Assembly: GCA_963775125.1 (NCBI GenBank)
Contig: CAVZHQ010000001.1
Span: 124,001-188,000 of the forward strand
Direction of reading: 5' to 3'
Length of the DNA: 64,000 nucleotides
Origin: JAHECQ01 sp963775125
GTDB taxonomy: Bacteria > Actinomycetota > Acidimicrobiia > Acidimicrobiales > SZUA-35
The translations under genes were made by a program, and so were the position numbers. The number at the start of each line of letters is the position of its first letter. Position 1 is the first letter of the stretch. Below are positions 50,766-59,374 of this stretch, piece after piece. The notes beneath the pieces are model-generated. The model made no database searches. It was not told the origin of the DNA and was given only the letters and a program-made list of their open reading frames with translations.

Positions 50766-52073
50766 TTGACCAACGACCAAATGGCCGACCAACCAGAGGC
50801 ACGGCCGGCGAGCGAGAAGAAGCCGGTCTTCTTCATGCGGGAACCGCGCGAGGTCGCTCCCGGCGAGGAGAAGAACAAGCCTTTGGCGTTGCTCGTCCTT
50901 CTCGGGCTGTTCGTGCTCCTCTGGTTGGGTGGTGGCATCGCGTCGGTGATCTTCGTCATCGGGCTGATCCTCATGATCTTCCTCCACGAGCTCGGACACT
51001 TCCTCACCGCCCGCTGGACCGGTATGAAAGCCACCCAGTTCTTCCTCGGGATGGGCCCGCGCCTCTGGTCGTTCCGTCGTGGCGAGGTCGAGTACGGGCT
51101 TCGGGCCATTCCCGCCGGAGCGTTCGTCCGCATCGTGGGTATGAACAACCTCGACCCGGTCGAAGACCCCCGCGACGTTCCCCGGGCGTACATGAACAAG
51201 TCCTACCCCCGCCGGATGCTTGTCATCACGGCCGGTTCGATGATGCATTTTCTGCAGGCGTTGGTGCTGTTCGCCATCGCGTTCACCATGGCCGACGTCC
51301 CCGATGACACCAGTTGGCAGGTCGGATCGATCGCAACGCTCGACGAGAGCGACGGTGTCCGGGTGCCCGCTGAGGTCGTCGGGATCGTTCCCGGCGACAA
51401 GGTGATCTCGGTGAACGGTCAAGAGACCACTCGCTTCCCCCAACTCATCGCCGCGGTCCAGCCCTTGGCCGGTGAAGTCGTGACCTTGGAAGTTCGGCGG
51501 GCCGACGGCACGATCGAGGAACTCCAGGTCGAACTGGCCGGCATCGACGACGGTGCAGGCGGCGTCAACGGATTCCTCGGGGTCGGTGCCGAATACACCG
51601 AGTACCTGTCAGCGGCAGACACCTTTGTCGAGACCGGCCGCCAGATGAAGAGCGCGATCGGGGTCATTCCCGCCGTGTTCTCGCCGGCCCGCTTGGCCTC
51701 GCTCGGCAACCTGATGTTCGAGGGTTCCGAGGACGTCGCCATCGACAGCACCGAAGCCAGCGAGCGGCCGATCTCGATGGTCGGCGTCGTACGCCTCGCC
51801 GGCAGCGAGCAGGTCGATTGGGTGGGGCGCATCCTGCTGCTCGGGGCCATCAACATCTTCGTCGGGATCGTGAACCTCGTACCCCTGCTGCCGCTCGACG
51901 GCGGTCACGCGGCCATCGCCACCTACGAACGAATTCGGTCCGGCTTTCGGGGTCGGCGGTTCTACCGCGCCGACGTCGCCAAGCTCATGCCTCTCACGTA
52001 CGGGGTGGTCGGCCTCCTGGCATTCATCTTCATCTCGACGGTGTGGCTGGACATTCTCCGGCCCATCAGCTGA
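50766..52073 (+). CDS. rseP: Site-2 protease-like M50 metallopeptidase RseP
   Basis: A 435-residue intramembrane zinc protease. The first active motif is IFLHELGHFLTARWTG (HELGH), and the second is LVPLLPLDGGHAAIA (LDG). A PDZ domain lies between them (VVGIVPGDKVISVNGQETTR). Hydrophilic N-terminus of about 45 residues precedes the first helix. TTG 50766 was chosen because GGAG (50754-50757) lies 8 bases upstream; ATG 50781 is a shorter alternative. In actinobacteria RseP cleaves anti-sigma factors and signal peptides. It is 16 bases from ispG. Confidence 0.93.
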   Translation: MTNDQMADQPEARPASEKKPVFFMREPREVAPGEEKNKPLALLVLLGLFVLLWLGGGIASVIFVIGLILMIFLHELGHFLTARWTGMKATQFFLGMGPRLWSFRRGEVEYGLRAIPAGAFVRIVGMNNLDPVEDPRDVPRAYMNKSYPRRMLVITAGSMMHFLQALVLFAIAFTMADVPDDTSWQVGSIATLDESDGVRVPAEVVGIVPGDKVISVNGQETTRFPQLIAAVQPLAGEVVTLEVRRADGTIEELQVELAGIDDGAGGVNGFLGVGAEYTEYLSAADTFVETGRQMKSAIGVIPAVFSPARLASLGNLMFEGSEDVAIDSTEASERPISMVGVVRLAGSEQVDWVGRILLLGAINIFVGIVNLVPLLPLDGGHAAIATYERIRSGFRGRRFYRADVAKLMPLTYGVVGLLAFIFISTVWLDILRPIS

Positions 52074-52077
52074 CCAG

Positions 52078-52083
52078 TAGCCT
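52078..52083 (+). promoter_or_regulatory. Candidate -10 element of ispG (leaderless)
   Basis: TAGCCT is followed by exactly six bases and the ATG at 52090, suggesting that ispG has its own leaderless promoter in addition to read-through from rseP. Confidence 0.5.
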
Positions 52084-52089
52084 GCTGTC

Positions 52090-53334
52090 ATGGATGCAGG
52101 CGCCGTCACCTTCCCCCGCAAGCTCACCCGCCAGATCATGGTCGGTGACGTTGCCGTCGGCGGGGGAGCGCCCATCACGGTCCAGTCGATGACCATCACC
52201 AAGACCGCCGACCACGAAGCGACGCTCCAGCAGATCTATGCGCTGGCAGCGGCTGGGGCCGACATCGTTCGCTGCACCTGCAACGAACCCGAGGCGGCGG
52301 AGGGCCTGGCCCGCATTGTCCCGCGCAGTCCCGTCCCCATCGTGGCCGACATCCATCACCAGTACCGTCGAGCCCTCGAAGCACTCGAAGCAGGGGTGCA
52401 CTGCCTGCGCCTGAACCCGGGCAACATCCGTCGACCCGAACACATCAAGGCGGTGGCCGCCGAGGCAAAGGACCGCGGTGTTCCCATTCGCATCGGCGTC
52501 AACGGCGGCAGTCTCGACCCGGAGCTCTACGAGAAGTACGGCGGCCGGGTGACCCCCGAAGCGATGGTCGAGTCGGCGCTCCGGGAGATCGCCTACTTCG
52601 AAGAGGTCGACTTCGACCTCATCAAGATCTCGGTCAAGGCATCCAACGTCCCGCTCATGATCGAGGCGTACCGGCAACTGAGCGAGGTCACCGATTTCCC
52701 CCTGCACCTGGGAGTCACCGAAGCCGGGCCGCCGCCCGGGGGAATCGTCAAAGCCACCGCTGGTATCGCCACGCTCCTGGCCGAGGGCATCGGCGACACG
52801 ATTCGTTATTCACTGACTTCCGATCCTGTCGACGAGGCCCGCCTGGGGCGCCAGCTCCTCGAGAACCTTGGGCTGAGAGAACGCAAGAACGTCGACCTCA
52901 TCGCCTGCCCATCGTGCGGCCGGGCCGAGATCGATGTCTACAAGATCGCCCAAGATGCACAAGAGGCGTTCAAGGACCGTCAGATCCCGTTGCAGGTGGC
53001 CGTCATGGGTTGCGTGGTCAACGGGCCGGGGGAGGCCCGCGACGCCGACATTGGCATCGCTGCGGGAAACAAGCGCGGCCATCTCTTCGTCAAGGGCACC
53101 AACGTTGCGGTCGTTCCTGAGGACGAGATGGTCTCGACGTTGGTCGAGTGGGCCGAGTTCATCCACACCGAAGGGGTCGACGCCGCCCTCGAGCGGGCCC
53201 GGAGCACTCGCGACGCGGCGCGCCGGGCCGCCGAGGAAGATCGCCAGCGCAACCTGAACGACCGCGGCGACGACGCGAATGCGTCGGAGCAGGTGGTCGA
53301 ACTGCTGCGCGCCGAGCGGGCGAAGGACCGCTGA
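52090..53334 (+). CDS. ispG: 4-Hydroxy-3-methylbut-2-en-1-yl diphosphate synthase
   Basis: [4Fe-4S] enzyme of the MEP pathway (GcpE) that opens the cyclodiphosphate ring. The 414-residue protein has a TIM barrel with QSMTITKTADHEATLQQIY, IVADIHHQYRRALEALEAG and LRLNPGNI. Three Fe-S cysteines are in IACPSCGRAEID and AVMGCVVNGPGEARDAD. The C-terminal ~50 residues, after a DEMVSTLVEWAEFIHTEG segment, are charged and may be flexible. It is the second isoprenoid gene of this block, after dxr. Confidence 0.96.
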   Translation: MDAGAVTFPRKLTRQIMVGDVAVGGGAPITVQSMTITKTADHEATLQQIYALAAAGADIVRCTCNEPEAAEGLARIVPRSPVPIVADIHHQYRRALEALEAGVHCLRLNPGNIRRPEHIKAVAAEAKDRGVPIRIGVNGGSLDPELYEKYGGRVTPEAMVESALREIAYFEEVDFDLIKISVKASNVPLMIEAYRQLSEVTDFPLHLGVTEAGPPPGGIVKATAGIATLLAEGIGDTIRYSLTSDPVDEARLGRQLLENLGLRERKNVDLIACPSCGRAEIDVYKIAQDAQEAFKDRQIPLQVAVMGCVVNGPGEARDADIGIAAGNKRGHLFVKGTNVAVVPEDEMVSTLVEWAEFIHTEGVDAALERARSTRDAARRAAEEDRQRNLNDRGDDANASEQVVELLRAERAKDR

Positions 53335-53388
53335 CGTACCCGTCTGAGTCACCGGTCGCCATGTGGGCCACTTGCCCGATTCTTCGGC

Positions 53389-53394
53389 TATCCT
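53389..53394 (+). promoter_or_regulatory. Candidate -10 element ahead of rimP-nusA-infB
   Basis: TATCCT would start transcription near 53401, giving a leader of about 108 nt that includes the hairpin at 53414-53435. The -35 is not obvious. Confidence 0.35.
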
Positions 53395-53413
53395 GACGGA
53401 CGACTCGCCTGCA

Positions 53414-53445
53414 GGCGTGGGCTCAGGCCCACGCCTTTGTTGTTT
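53414..53445 (+). terminator. Terminator-like hairpin in the rimP leader
   Basis: GGCGTGGGC (53414-53422) and GCCCACGCC (53427-53435) form a perfect 9-bp stem with loop TCAG, followed by TTTGTTGTTT. It lies 79 bases after the ispG stop, so it could terminate ispG transcripts. If the candidate -10 at 53389 is used, it instead lies about 13 nt into the rimP-nusA-infB message and could act as an attenuator, fitting the known autoregulation of nusA operons. Confidence 0.8.
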
Positions 53446-53508
53446 GGCGGGCTCCACCATCCCCTGCGTTCTCAACAGCGCAGGCACGACCAGCGAACGA
53501 GGTGATTC

Positions 53509-54084
53509 ATGGCCCTGCAGGACCGCATCGCAGAACTGCTGGCGCCCGCTATTGCCTCCCTGGGGCTCGACCTGGTCGACATCGACTACGGCGGAGCGAC
53601 CCTGCGAGTCGTGGTCGATCGTCCCGTCGGTTCGCCCGAGGGCGGCGTCACCACCGACCAGCTGACCGAGGTCAACCGGACGTGCTCACCGCTTCTCGAT
53701 GAGCACGACCCCATTCCGGGCCGATACACCCTCGAGGTCTCGAGCCCAGGTGTCGAGCGACCGTTGCGTCACGTCGACCACTTCATCCGGGCGATTGGCG
53801 AAGACGTGGTCGTCAAGATGCTGCCCGGAATCGAGCCGCGTCGGTTGAAAGGTCGACTCGAATCCGTTGCGGACGGCGCAATCGTCGTCGTCGCCCGAGA
53901 AGTCGACGGCACCGACCAGGCCCAAGCGCTCCCGTATCCGGTGTTGATCGTCGACATCGACAAGGCCCGCACCGTCTTCGAGTGGGGACCTGCACCCAAA
54001 CCCGGCAAATCTCCCAAGTCGGCCCAGCATTCTCCCAAGCCGATTCAGCCTGCCAGTGAAGATCCGAAAGAGGAAGCCGAATGA
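53509..54084 (+). CDS. rimP: Ribosome maturation factor RimP
   Basis: Factor for 30S subunit maturation. The 191-residue protein has the N-terminal LAPAIASLGLDLVDIDYGGA, the middle LDEHDPIPGRYTLEVSSPGV and ERPLRHVDHFIRAIGEDVVV, typical of RimP. The last 30 residues are a low-complexity Lys/Pro/Ser tail. The start is preceded by ACGAGGTG, and the stop overlaps nusA by four bases. Confidence 0.95.
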   Translation: MALQDRIAELLAPAIASLGLDLVDIDYGGATLRVVVDRPVGSPEGGVTTDQLTEVNRTCSPLLDEHDPIPGRYTLEVSSPGVERPLRHVDHFIRAIGEDVVVKMLPGIEPRRLKGRLESVADGAIVVVAREVDGTDQAQALPYPVLIVDIDKARTVFEWGPAPKPGKSPKSAQHSPKPIQPASEDPKEEAE

Positions 54085-55472
54085 GCAACGAGATGACCGA
54101 AGCGCTGGCCGCACTGGCCGAGGAGCGTGGAATCTCCATCGACCGTCTGTTCGGCATCATGGCCAACGCCATGGAGGCCGCGTACAAGAAGACGCACGAC
54201 AGCTACGAGTACGCCTGGGTGACCATCGACCCGACCTCGTTCGACATTCGGGTGTATGCCCAGGAGCTCGACGAGGACGGCGAGCCGTATGGCCCTGAGC
54301 TCGACGTGACGCCGAAGAACTTCGGTCGAATCGCCGCCCAGACCACGAAACAGATCCTCATGCAGGGCATTCGTGAAGAAGAACGCGAGATGAAGTACGA
54401 GGAGTACGCCGGTCGGGAGGGCGACATCGTCACCGGCATCGTGCAACAGACCGACTCCCGCTACACCCTGCTCGATCTCGGTCGAGTCGAAGCGCTGCTT
54501 CCCCAGGCCGAACAGGTCTCGGTTGGTCCGCGGCCCGAAGCGGGCAGCCGCTACAAGGCCTACATCGTCGAGGTCCGCCGCACGGCGAAGGGCCCCCAGA
54601 TCGTCGTCAGCCGTACCCACCCCGGCCTGATCAAGCGGTTGTTCGAGCTCGAAGTCCCCGAGATCGCCGATGGCATCGTCGAGCTGAAGGCGGTTGCGCG
54701 GGAACCGGGACACCGAACGAAGATCGCGGTCTGGTCCAACGACTCGAACGTCGACCCGGTCGGCGCCTGCGTCGGTGCTCGCGGGTCCCGTGTCCGCATG
54801 GTCGTCAACGAGCTGAACGGCGAGAAGGTCGACATCATCCCCTACTCCGACGACCCCTACGAGTTCGTCGCCAAGGCGCTGTCGCCGGCAAAGGTCAAAG
54901 AGGTCAGAATCCACCCCGACACCGGAACCGCGGAGGTGATCGTGCCCGACTTCCAGCTGTCGCTGGCCATCGGGAAAGAGGGTCAGAACGCGCGATTGGC
55001 CCATCGTCTCACCGGTTGGCGGATCGACATCAAGAGCGAGACGCAGCTCGAAGAGGAAGCGCTCGGATACGCCGACACCTACGAGGGCGAGGAGTGGGCT
55101 GAGGGCGAGTGGATCATCGACGCCGAGACGGGCGAACAGAAATGGCAGCCTGCCGACGGCAGCGAAGCCATCTCGGCCGAGGAGTGGGCGTCGGTCTCCG
55201 AGGACGGCCCCGGCGAAGCCGATGACGCCGCCGATGACGCCGTCACCGCCGCCGACGAGCCCGTGTCCGAAGACGAGGCCGTTTCCGATGATGCAGACGT
55301 GTCCGATGATGCAGACGTGTCCGATGATGCAGACGTGTCCGATGATGCAGACGTGTCCGATGATGCAGACGTGTCCGATGATGCAGACGTGTCCGAAGAC
55401 GAGGCCGTGTCTGATGATGCAGACGTGTCCGATGACGAGGCCGTGGCGGTGACCCCTGCCGAGGCTGACTGA
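54081..55472 (+). CDS. nusA: Transcription termination/antitermination protein NusA
   Basis: RNA polymerase-binding factor for pausing, termination and antitermination. The 463-residue protein has the N-terminal domain, an S1 domain (REGDIVTGIVQQTDSRYTLL, about residues 113-132), KH1 (HPGLIKRLFELEVPEIADGI) and KH2 (GSRVRMVVNELNGEKVDIIP). The last 90 residues are acidic, and residues about 395-454 consist of 6-residue repeats of the SDDADV type, encoded by ten 18-bp tandem units. Its end overlaps ylxR. Confidence 0.96.
   Translation: MSNEMTEALAALAEERGISIDRLFGIMANAMEAAYKKTHDSYEYAWVTIDPTSFDIRVYAQELDEDGEPYGPELDVTPKNFGRIAAQTTKQILMQGIREEEREMKYEEYAGREGDIVTGIVQQTDSRYTLLDLGRVEALLPQAEQVSVGPRPEAGSRYKAYIVEVRRTAKGPQIVVSRTHPGLIKRLFELEVPEIADGIVELKAVAREPGHRTKIAVWSNDSNVDPVGACVGARGSRVRMVVNELNGEKVDIIPYSDDPYEFVAKALSPAKVKEVRIHPDTGTAEVIVPDFQLSLAIGKEGQNARLAHRLTGWRIDIKSETQLEEEALGYADTYEGEEWAEGEWIIDAETGEQKWQPADGSEAISAEEWASVSEDGPGEADDAADDAVTAADEPVSEDEAVSDDADVSDDADVSDDADVSDDADVSDDADVSDDADVSEDEAVSDDADVSDDEAVAVTPAEAD
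55263..55442 (+). repeat. Ten 18-bp tandem repeats inside the nusA 3' end
   Basis: Ten in-frame 18-bp units encode the C-terminal acidic repeat. Reading from 55263, the hexapeptides are VSEDEA, six copies of VSDDAD, VSEDEA, VSDDAD and VSDDEA. The six central copies are nearly identical at the DNA level (GTGTCCGATGATGCAGAC), implying recent slippage expansion. A variable number in related strains is expected. Confidence 0.95.
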
Positions 55473-55722
55473 ACCTCAGCGGACGTGCATCGGGTGCAGG
55501 CGGCGTCGCTCGCAATCCGAGCTGCGACGCGTTGCGCCCGATGCGGGCGGACGACTCGTGTGGGATCCGGCTCGAGCCCGCTCGGGCCGAGGGGCGTGGC
55601 TGTGCATCGACACGCTCGGTGACTGCTTCGCCGCCGCCCGCAAGAAAAAGGCGTTCGGTCGCGCACTGCGTTGCGAGGTCGACCCCGAGGACCTCGACCG
55701 CATGGTGGTCGCCGACTCGTGA
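55465..55722 (+). CDS. ylxR: YlxR (RNase P modulator/DUF448) family RNA-binding protein, apparent CTG start
   Basis: An 85-residue protein of the YlxR family in its usual place between nusA and infB. The diagnostic motif is RTCIGCRRRRSQSELRR followed by VAPDAGGRLVWDPARAR, GRGAWLCIDTLGDCFAAARK and KKAFGRALR. No ATG, GTG or TTG precedes the motif in frame before a TGA at about 55450. The best start is CTG at 55465, giving MTEPQRTCIGC-like residues and an eight-base overlap with nusA. A sequence error is the alternative. Confidence 0.85.
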   Translation: MTEPQRTCIGCRRRRSQSELRRVAPDAGGRLVWDPARARSGRGAWLCIDTLGDCFAAARKKKAFGRALRCEVDPEDLDRMVVADS

Positions 55723-55748
55723 GCTGTGGTTTACCCCATCCTCCCCGC

Positions 55749-55754
55749 TAGGCT
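55749..55754 (+). promoter_or_regulatory. Candidate -10 element of infB
   Basis: TAGGCT lies about 67 bases before the GTG start at 55822 and could provide a separate infB promoter within the operon; a GAGGGTGAG ribosome site precedes the start. Confidence 0.35.
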
Positions 55755-55821
55755 CACGTGTTGGACGCGCCACCGTCGAGGCGTTGCTCCATTCGCCAAC
55801 CCCTGAGGGTGAGTTTTCCAC

Positions 55822-58800
55822 GTGCCATCGAAAGTCCGGGTCTATGAGATTGCGAGAGAACTTGGTCTCTCCAACGCGGAGATCATCGATCTTTGCAACG
55901 ACCTAGGAATCGGGGTGAAGAGCCACTCGTCGAGCATCGTCGAGCCGCAGGCCGACCGAATCCGCCGCAAAGCCGAACGAGACGGACTCAAGCGTGAGCC
56001 CGGTTCCGGCCACGACGACGGTCCGGGCGCCGAGCGAGCGTCCGGCACAGACCCTACGTCCGATACTGGCAAGGCCGGCCCTGCCAAGTCCGACAACAAC
56101 ACCAGCGTAGGAACCACCTCGGTCGATGCTTCGGCCCAGCGACCCACGGCCGATCGGTCAAGTGCTCCCGGCCCCTCGCCGGCAGGACAGGCCCGCCCGG
56201 TTCCTGCACCTCCTGCTTCTGCGGGTAACCGTCCGCCCCAGCGCCTGATCTCCTCGGGCGGATCGAGCGGGGCAATGGGTGTCGTCAGTTCCCGACCGCT
56301 ACCGCCACCCCCACCACGCGTCGGTGCGCCACCTCGACCCGCGGCTCCACCAGCCCGTCCGACCGCAGCGGCCGCCCCGGTCGTTCCGGCGCCGGCTGCT
56401 CCGCCTGTAGTGCCGGTCCCGGCTGCGGTACAAGCCCCATCCGATGCGGCGCCGTCAGCCTCCGCTCCGACGACCCCCGCTCCGGCGGCCCCGGCGACCG
56501 CAGTGCAGACGTCGCCGGCCCAAGCGTCGGTCGCTCCGGTTTCGGTCTCCGAAGCTCCAGCAGTTTCGAGCGCAGCTCCCGTCGGTGCGCCGACGAGTGA
56601 GGCTCCGGCTGCTCAACCGGATGCTCCGACTGCTCCAGTCCCTATGGCCGCCGCGCCGGCCGTCGTCGACGCTCCGGCCGTCGCGCCAGGTGCTCCCACG
56701 CCGCCCCGCACCGCCAGCGGGAAGCCCATCCCTCCTCCTCCCGGCCCGCCTCGTGGTCGTGGCGGCAAACCCATTCCGCCTCCGCCCGGCCAAGGCCGGC
56801 GTGCTCCCACCACCAGCGACTCCCGTCCCGGCGGCAGCACGGGTGGACCTGGGGGATTCCGACGCCCCGCTCCCGGCGGATCCGGACCGTCCACAGGCGC
56901 TCCCGGCGCCGGTGGCCCCGGGCGAGGTGCTCCTGCGGGGGGTCGCCCCGGCTCGGGTGGCCGTCCCGGAGGTGGGCCCAACCGGAACGATCGTCCACGC
57001 CGCAAGAGCCGACGCCGTCGCAACTCCGAAGAACTGCAGCCGATGGATGTGCCGACCTACTCGGCCAGCGACGCAGCAGTGCCCGACGGAGTGGTCGTCA
57101 TCGAGCGGGCATCGAGCGCGCAGGATCTCGGTCCTCGCCTGAATCGGACAGCCGCTGACGTCGTTCGGTTCCTGCTCACCAACGGTGAAATGGTCACCGC
57201 CACCCAGTCGCTCAATGACGACATGATCCGACTCTTCGCCGAGGAGATCGGGGCCGACATCCGCCTCGTGAATCCGGGCGAGGAACAAGAGGTCGAGCTT
57301 CGGCGGGTCCTCGAGATCGAGGACGACTACGACGATGACGTCATCGAGTCGTGGCCCAACCGGCCTCCGGTCATCACCATCATGGGTCACGTCGACCACG
57401 GCAAGACATTGCTGCTCGACCGCATCCGGTCAGCCAACGTGGTCGAGGGTGAGGCCGGCGGCATCACCCAGCACATCGGCGCTTACCAGGTCGAGAAGGA
57501 TGGGCACTTCCTCACCTTCATCGACACACCTGGCCACGCTGCGTTCACCGCCATGCGGGCCCGCGGCGCCGAGGCCACCGACATCGTCGTATTGGTCGTT
57601 GCCGCTGACGATGGCGTGATGCCTCAGACGCTCGAAGCGCTCGACCACGCTCGAGCGGCCGATGTGCCCATCGTGGTTGCGGTCAACAAGATGGACCGCG
57701 AGGGTGCCGATCCCGATCGTGTCATGTCGCAATTGGCCGAGCGTGGACTCATTCCCGAGGCGTGGGGTGGCGACACCATGTTCGTTCGCGTGTCGGCCAT
57801 GACCGGTGACGGCATCGACGAATTGCTCGACTCGCTCAACGTCGTTGCCGAAGTCGAAGATCTCCGGGCGACCGCCGAAGGCCGCGCCGCCGGTGTCGTG
57901 CTCGAAGCCAACCTCGACATCGGTCGTGGTCCTGTTGCCACCGTGCTGGTCGAGCGAGGCACGCTCCGTGTCGGTGACCCCTTGGTCACCGGGGCAGCGT
58001 GGGGCAGGGTTCGGGCGATCATCAACGATCGAGGCGAGAACGTCATGGCGGCCGGGCCTTCCACCCCGGTGCAGGTGCTCGGCCTGTCCGACGTCGCCTC
58101 GTCGGGCGACAGTTTCGTGGTGGCACCCAACGAGAAGATCGCCGGCAAGGTCGCCGACACTCGGGAGCATTGGCTGCGTGTCGCATCGTTGGGTCGAGAC
58201 GCTTCGGCCACCAGCGGTGGCGCAAAGCTCGAAGACATCTTCAAGCAGATCCAGGCCGGCGAGGCGGCGACGCTGAACCTCATCGTGAAGGCCGACGTCA
58301 ACGGCTCGCTCGAAGCCGTGACCGACAGCCTTCGCAAGCTCGAACGTGACGACGTCAAGTTGGCATTCGTGCTCCGCGGCGTCGGTGGTATCTCCGAGAA
58401 CGACGTCCAGCTGGCCGCCACCTCCAACTCGACCATTCTCGGGTTCAACGTCCGACCCGACCGCAAGGCTCGTGAACTGGCCGAAGCCGAGAAGGTCGAG
58501 ATCCGGAACTACGAGATCATCTACAAGCTTCTCGAGGACATCGAGAACGCCATGCTCGGTCTCCTTGCGCCGGAGTACGAGGAAGTGGTCACGGGCGAAG
58601 CCCAGGTCCGCGAGGTCTTCCGTGTGCCCCGAATCGGCGCCATCGCCGGGTGTTATGTGCTCAACGGCACGATCACCCGCAACTCCAAGGTCCGATTCCT
58701 TCGAGAAGGCACCATCATCTGGAAGGGCGAGATCCAGTCGCTGCGCCGATTCAAGGACGACGCCGCATCGGTAGCTGCCGGCTTCGAGTGCGGTATCGGG

Positions 58801-58875
58801 CTTTCCGATTTCCAGGACCTCAAGGATGGCGACATCATCGAGACCTTCGAGGAGCGCTTGATCCCGGTCAAGTGA
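55822..58875 (+). CDS. infB: Translation initiation factor IF-2
   Basis: GTPase that places initiator tRNA on the small subunit. The 1017-residue protein has an N-terminal IF2_N domain (KVRVYEIARELGLSNAEIID), then a roughly 350-residue Pro/Ala/Gly-rich linker, a second IF2_N-type stretch and the G domain from about residue 515: GHVDHGKT, FIDTPGHAAFTAMRARGAEA and VAVNKMDREGADPD. Domains II-IV follow to the end. The long, low-complexity linker is typical of high-GC actinobacteria. GTG start has a GAGGGTGAG ribosome site. Confidence 0.96.
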   Translation: MPSKVRVYEIARELGLSNAEIIDLCNDLGIGVKSHSSSIVEPQADRIRRKAERDGLKREPGSGHDDGPGAERASGTDPTSDTGKAGPAKSDNNTSVGTTSVDASAQRPTADRSSAPGPSPAGQARPVPAPPASAGNRPPQRLISSGGSSGAMGVVSSRPLPPPPPRVGAPPRPAAPPARPTAAAAPVVPAPAAPPVVPVPAAVQAPSDAAPSASAPTTPAPAAPATAVQTSPAQASVAPVSVSEAPAVSSAAPVGAPTSEAPAAQPDAPTAPVPMAAAPAVVDAPAVAPGAPTPPRTASGKPIPPPPGPPRGRGGKPIPPPPGQGRRAPTTSDSRPGGSTGGPGGFRRPAPGGSGPSTGAPGAGGPGRGAPAGGRPGSGGRPGGGPNRNDRPRRKSRRRRNSEELQPMDVPTYSASDAAVPDGVVVIERASSAQDLGPRLNRTAADVVRFLLTNGEMVTATQSLNDDMIRLFAEEIGADIRLVNPGEEQEVELRRVLEIEDDYDDDVIESWPNRPPVITIMGHVDHGKTLLLDRIRSANVVEGEAGGITQHIGAYQVEKDGHFLTFIDTPGHAAFTAMRARGAEATDIVVLVVAADDGVMPQTLEALDHARAADVPIVVAVNKMDREGADPDRVMSQLAERGLIPEAWGGDTMFVRVSAMTGDGIDELLDSLNVVAEVEDLRATAEGRAAGVVLEANLDIGRGPVATVLVERGTLRVGDPLVTGAAWGRVRAIINDRGENVMAAGPSTPVQVLGLSDVASSGDSFVVAPNEKIAGKVADTREHWLRVASLGRDASATSGGAKLEDIFKQIQAGEAATLNLIVKADVNGSLEAVTDSLRKLERDDVKLAFVLRGVGGISENDVQLAATSNSTILGFNVRPDRKARELAEAEKVEIRNYEIIYKLLEDIENAMLGLLAPEYEEVVTGEAQVREVFRVPRIGAIAGCYVLNGTITRNSKVRFLREGTIIWKGEIQSLRRFKDDAASVAAGFECGIGLSDFQDLKDGDIIETFEERLIPVK

Positions 58876-58906
58876 CCGGTGTCGTGACCGTCGGCGGAGT
58901 CAGTAG

Positions 58907-59374
58907 ATGAAACGGAAACCCAGCCCGAGATCGACGCGGCAGACCGCAGCCCGTCAGTACCCACGTACCGCGCGCCTGAACGCGCTGCTTCAAGAGATCG
59001 TCGCCGACTACTTCGAGGTGACGGGCGATGACGAACTGGGGTTCTTCACCGTCACCGGTGTCGAAGTCGACAATGACCTGAACGTGGCGGAAGTCTTCGT
59101 GTCGATCCTCGAGGACGACCCGACACCGGAGGAGGACGCCGCCTTCCTGGCTGCCCTCGCCGGACATCGCAAGGCGGTGCAGCGGGCGATCGCGCAACAG
59201 GCCAAGCTTCGCAAGACTCCCGAAGTGGTGTTCACCTTCGACCCGGGCGTTCGCACCGGTTCCCACATCGAGCGGATCCTGGCCGGTCTGGGCCCGATCG
59301 GCGCACCCACCGACCCGGAAGAAGCAGGCGGCGCCGCCGGTGACAGCCCGGATGACGCGGAAGAAGCCGACTGA
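58907..59374 (+). CDS. rbfA: Ribosome-binding factor A
   Basis: KH-type 30S maturation factor. The 155-residue protein has the motif ARLNALLQEIVADYFEVTGD, the strand-rich FFTVTGVEVDNDLNVAEVFV and the helix RKAVQRAIAQQAKLRKTPEV, with VFTFDPGVRTGSHIERILAG. The C-terminal 35 residues are acidic and disordered. Its TGA overlaps the truB ATG by one base. Confidence 0.94.
   Translation: MKRKPSPRSTRQTAARQYPRTARLNALLQEIVADYFEVTGDDELGFFTVTGVEVDNDLNVAEVFVSILEDDPTPEEDAAFLAALAGHRKAVQRAIAQQAKLRKTPEVVFTFDPGVRTGSHIERILAGLGPIGAPTDPEEAGGAAGDSPDDAEEAD

Noticed and set aside
55263..55442. CRISPR-like short tandem repeat
   Set aside because: Units are contiguous without spacers and keep the NusA reading frame.
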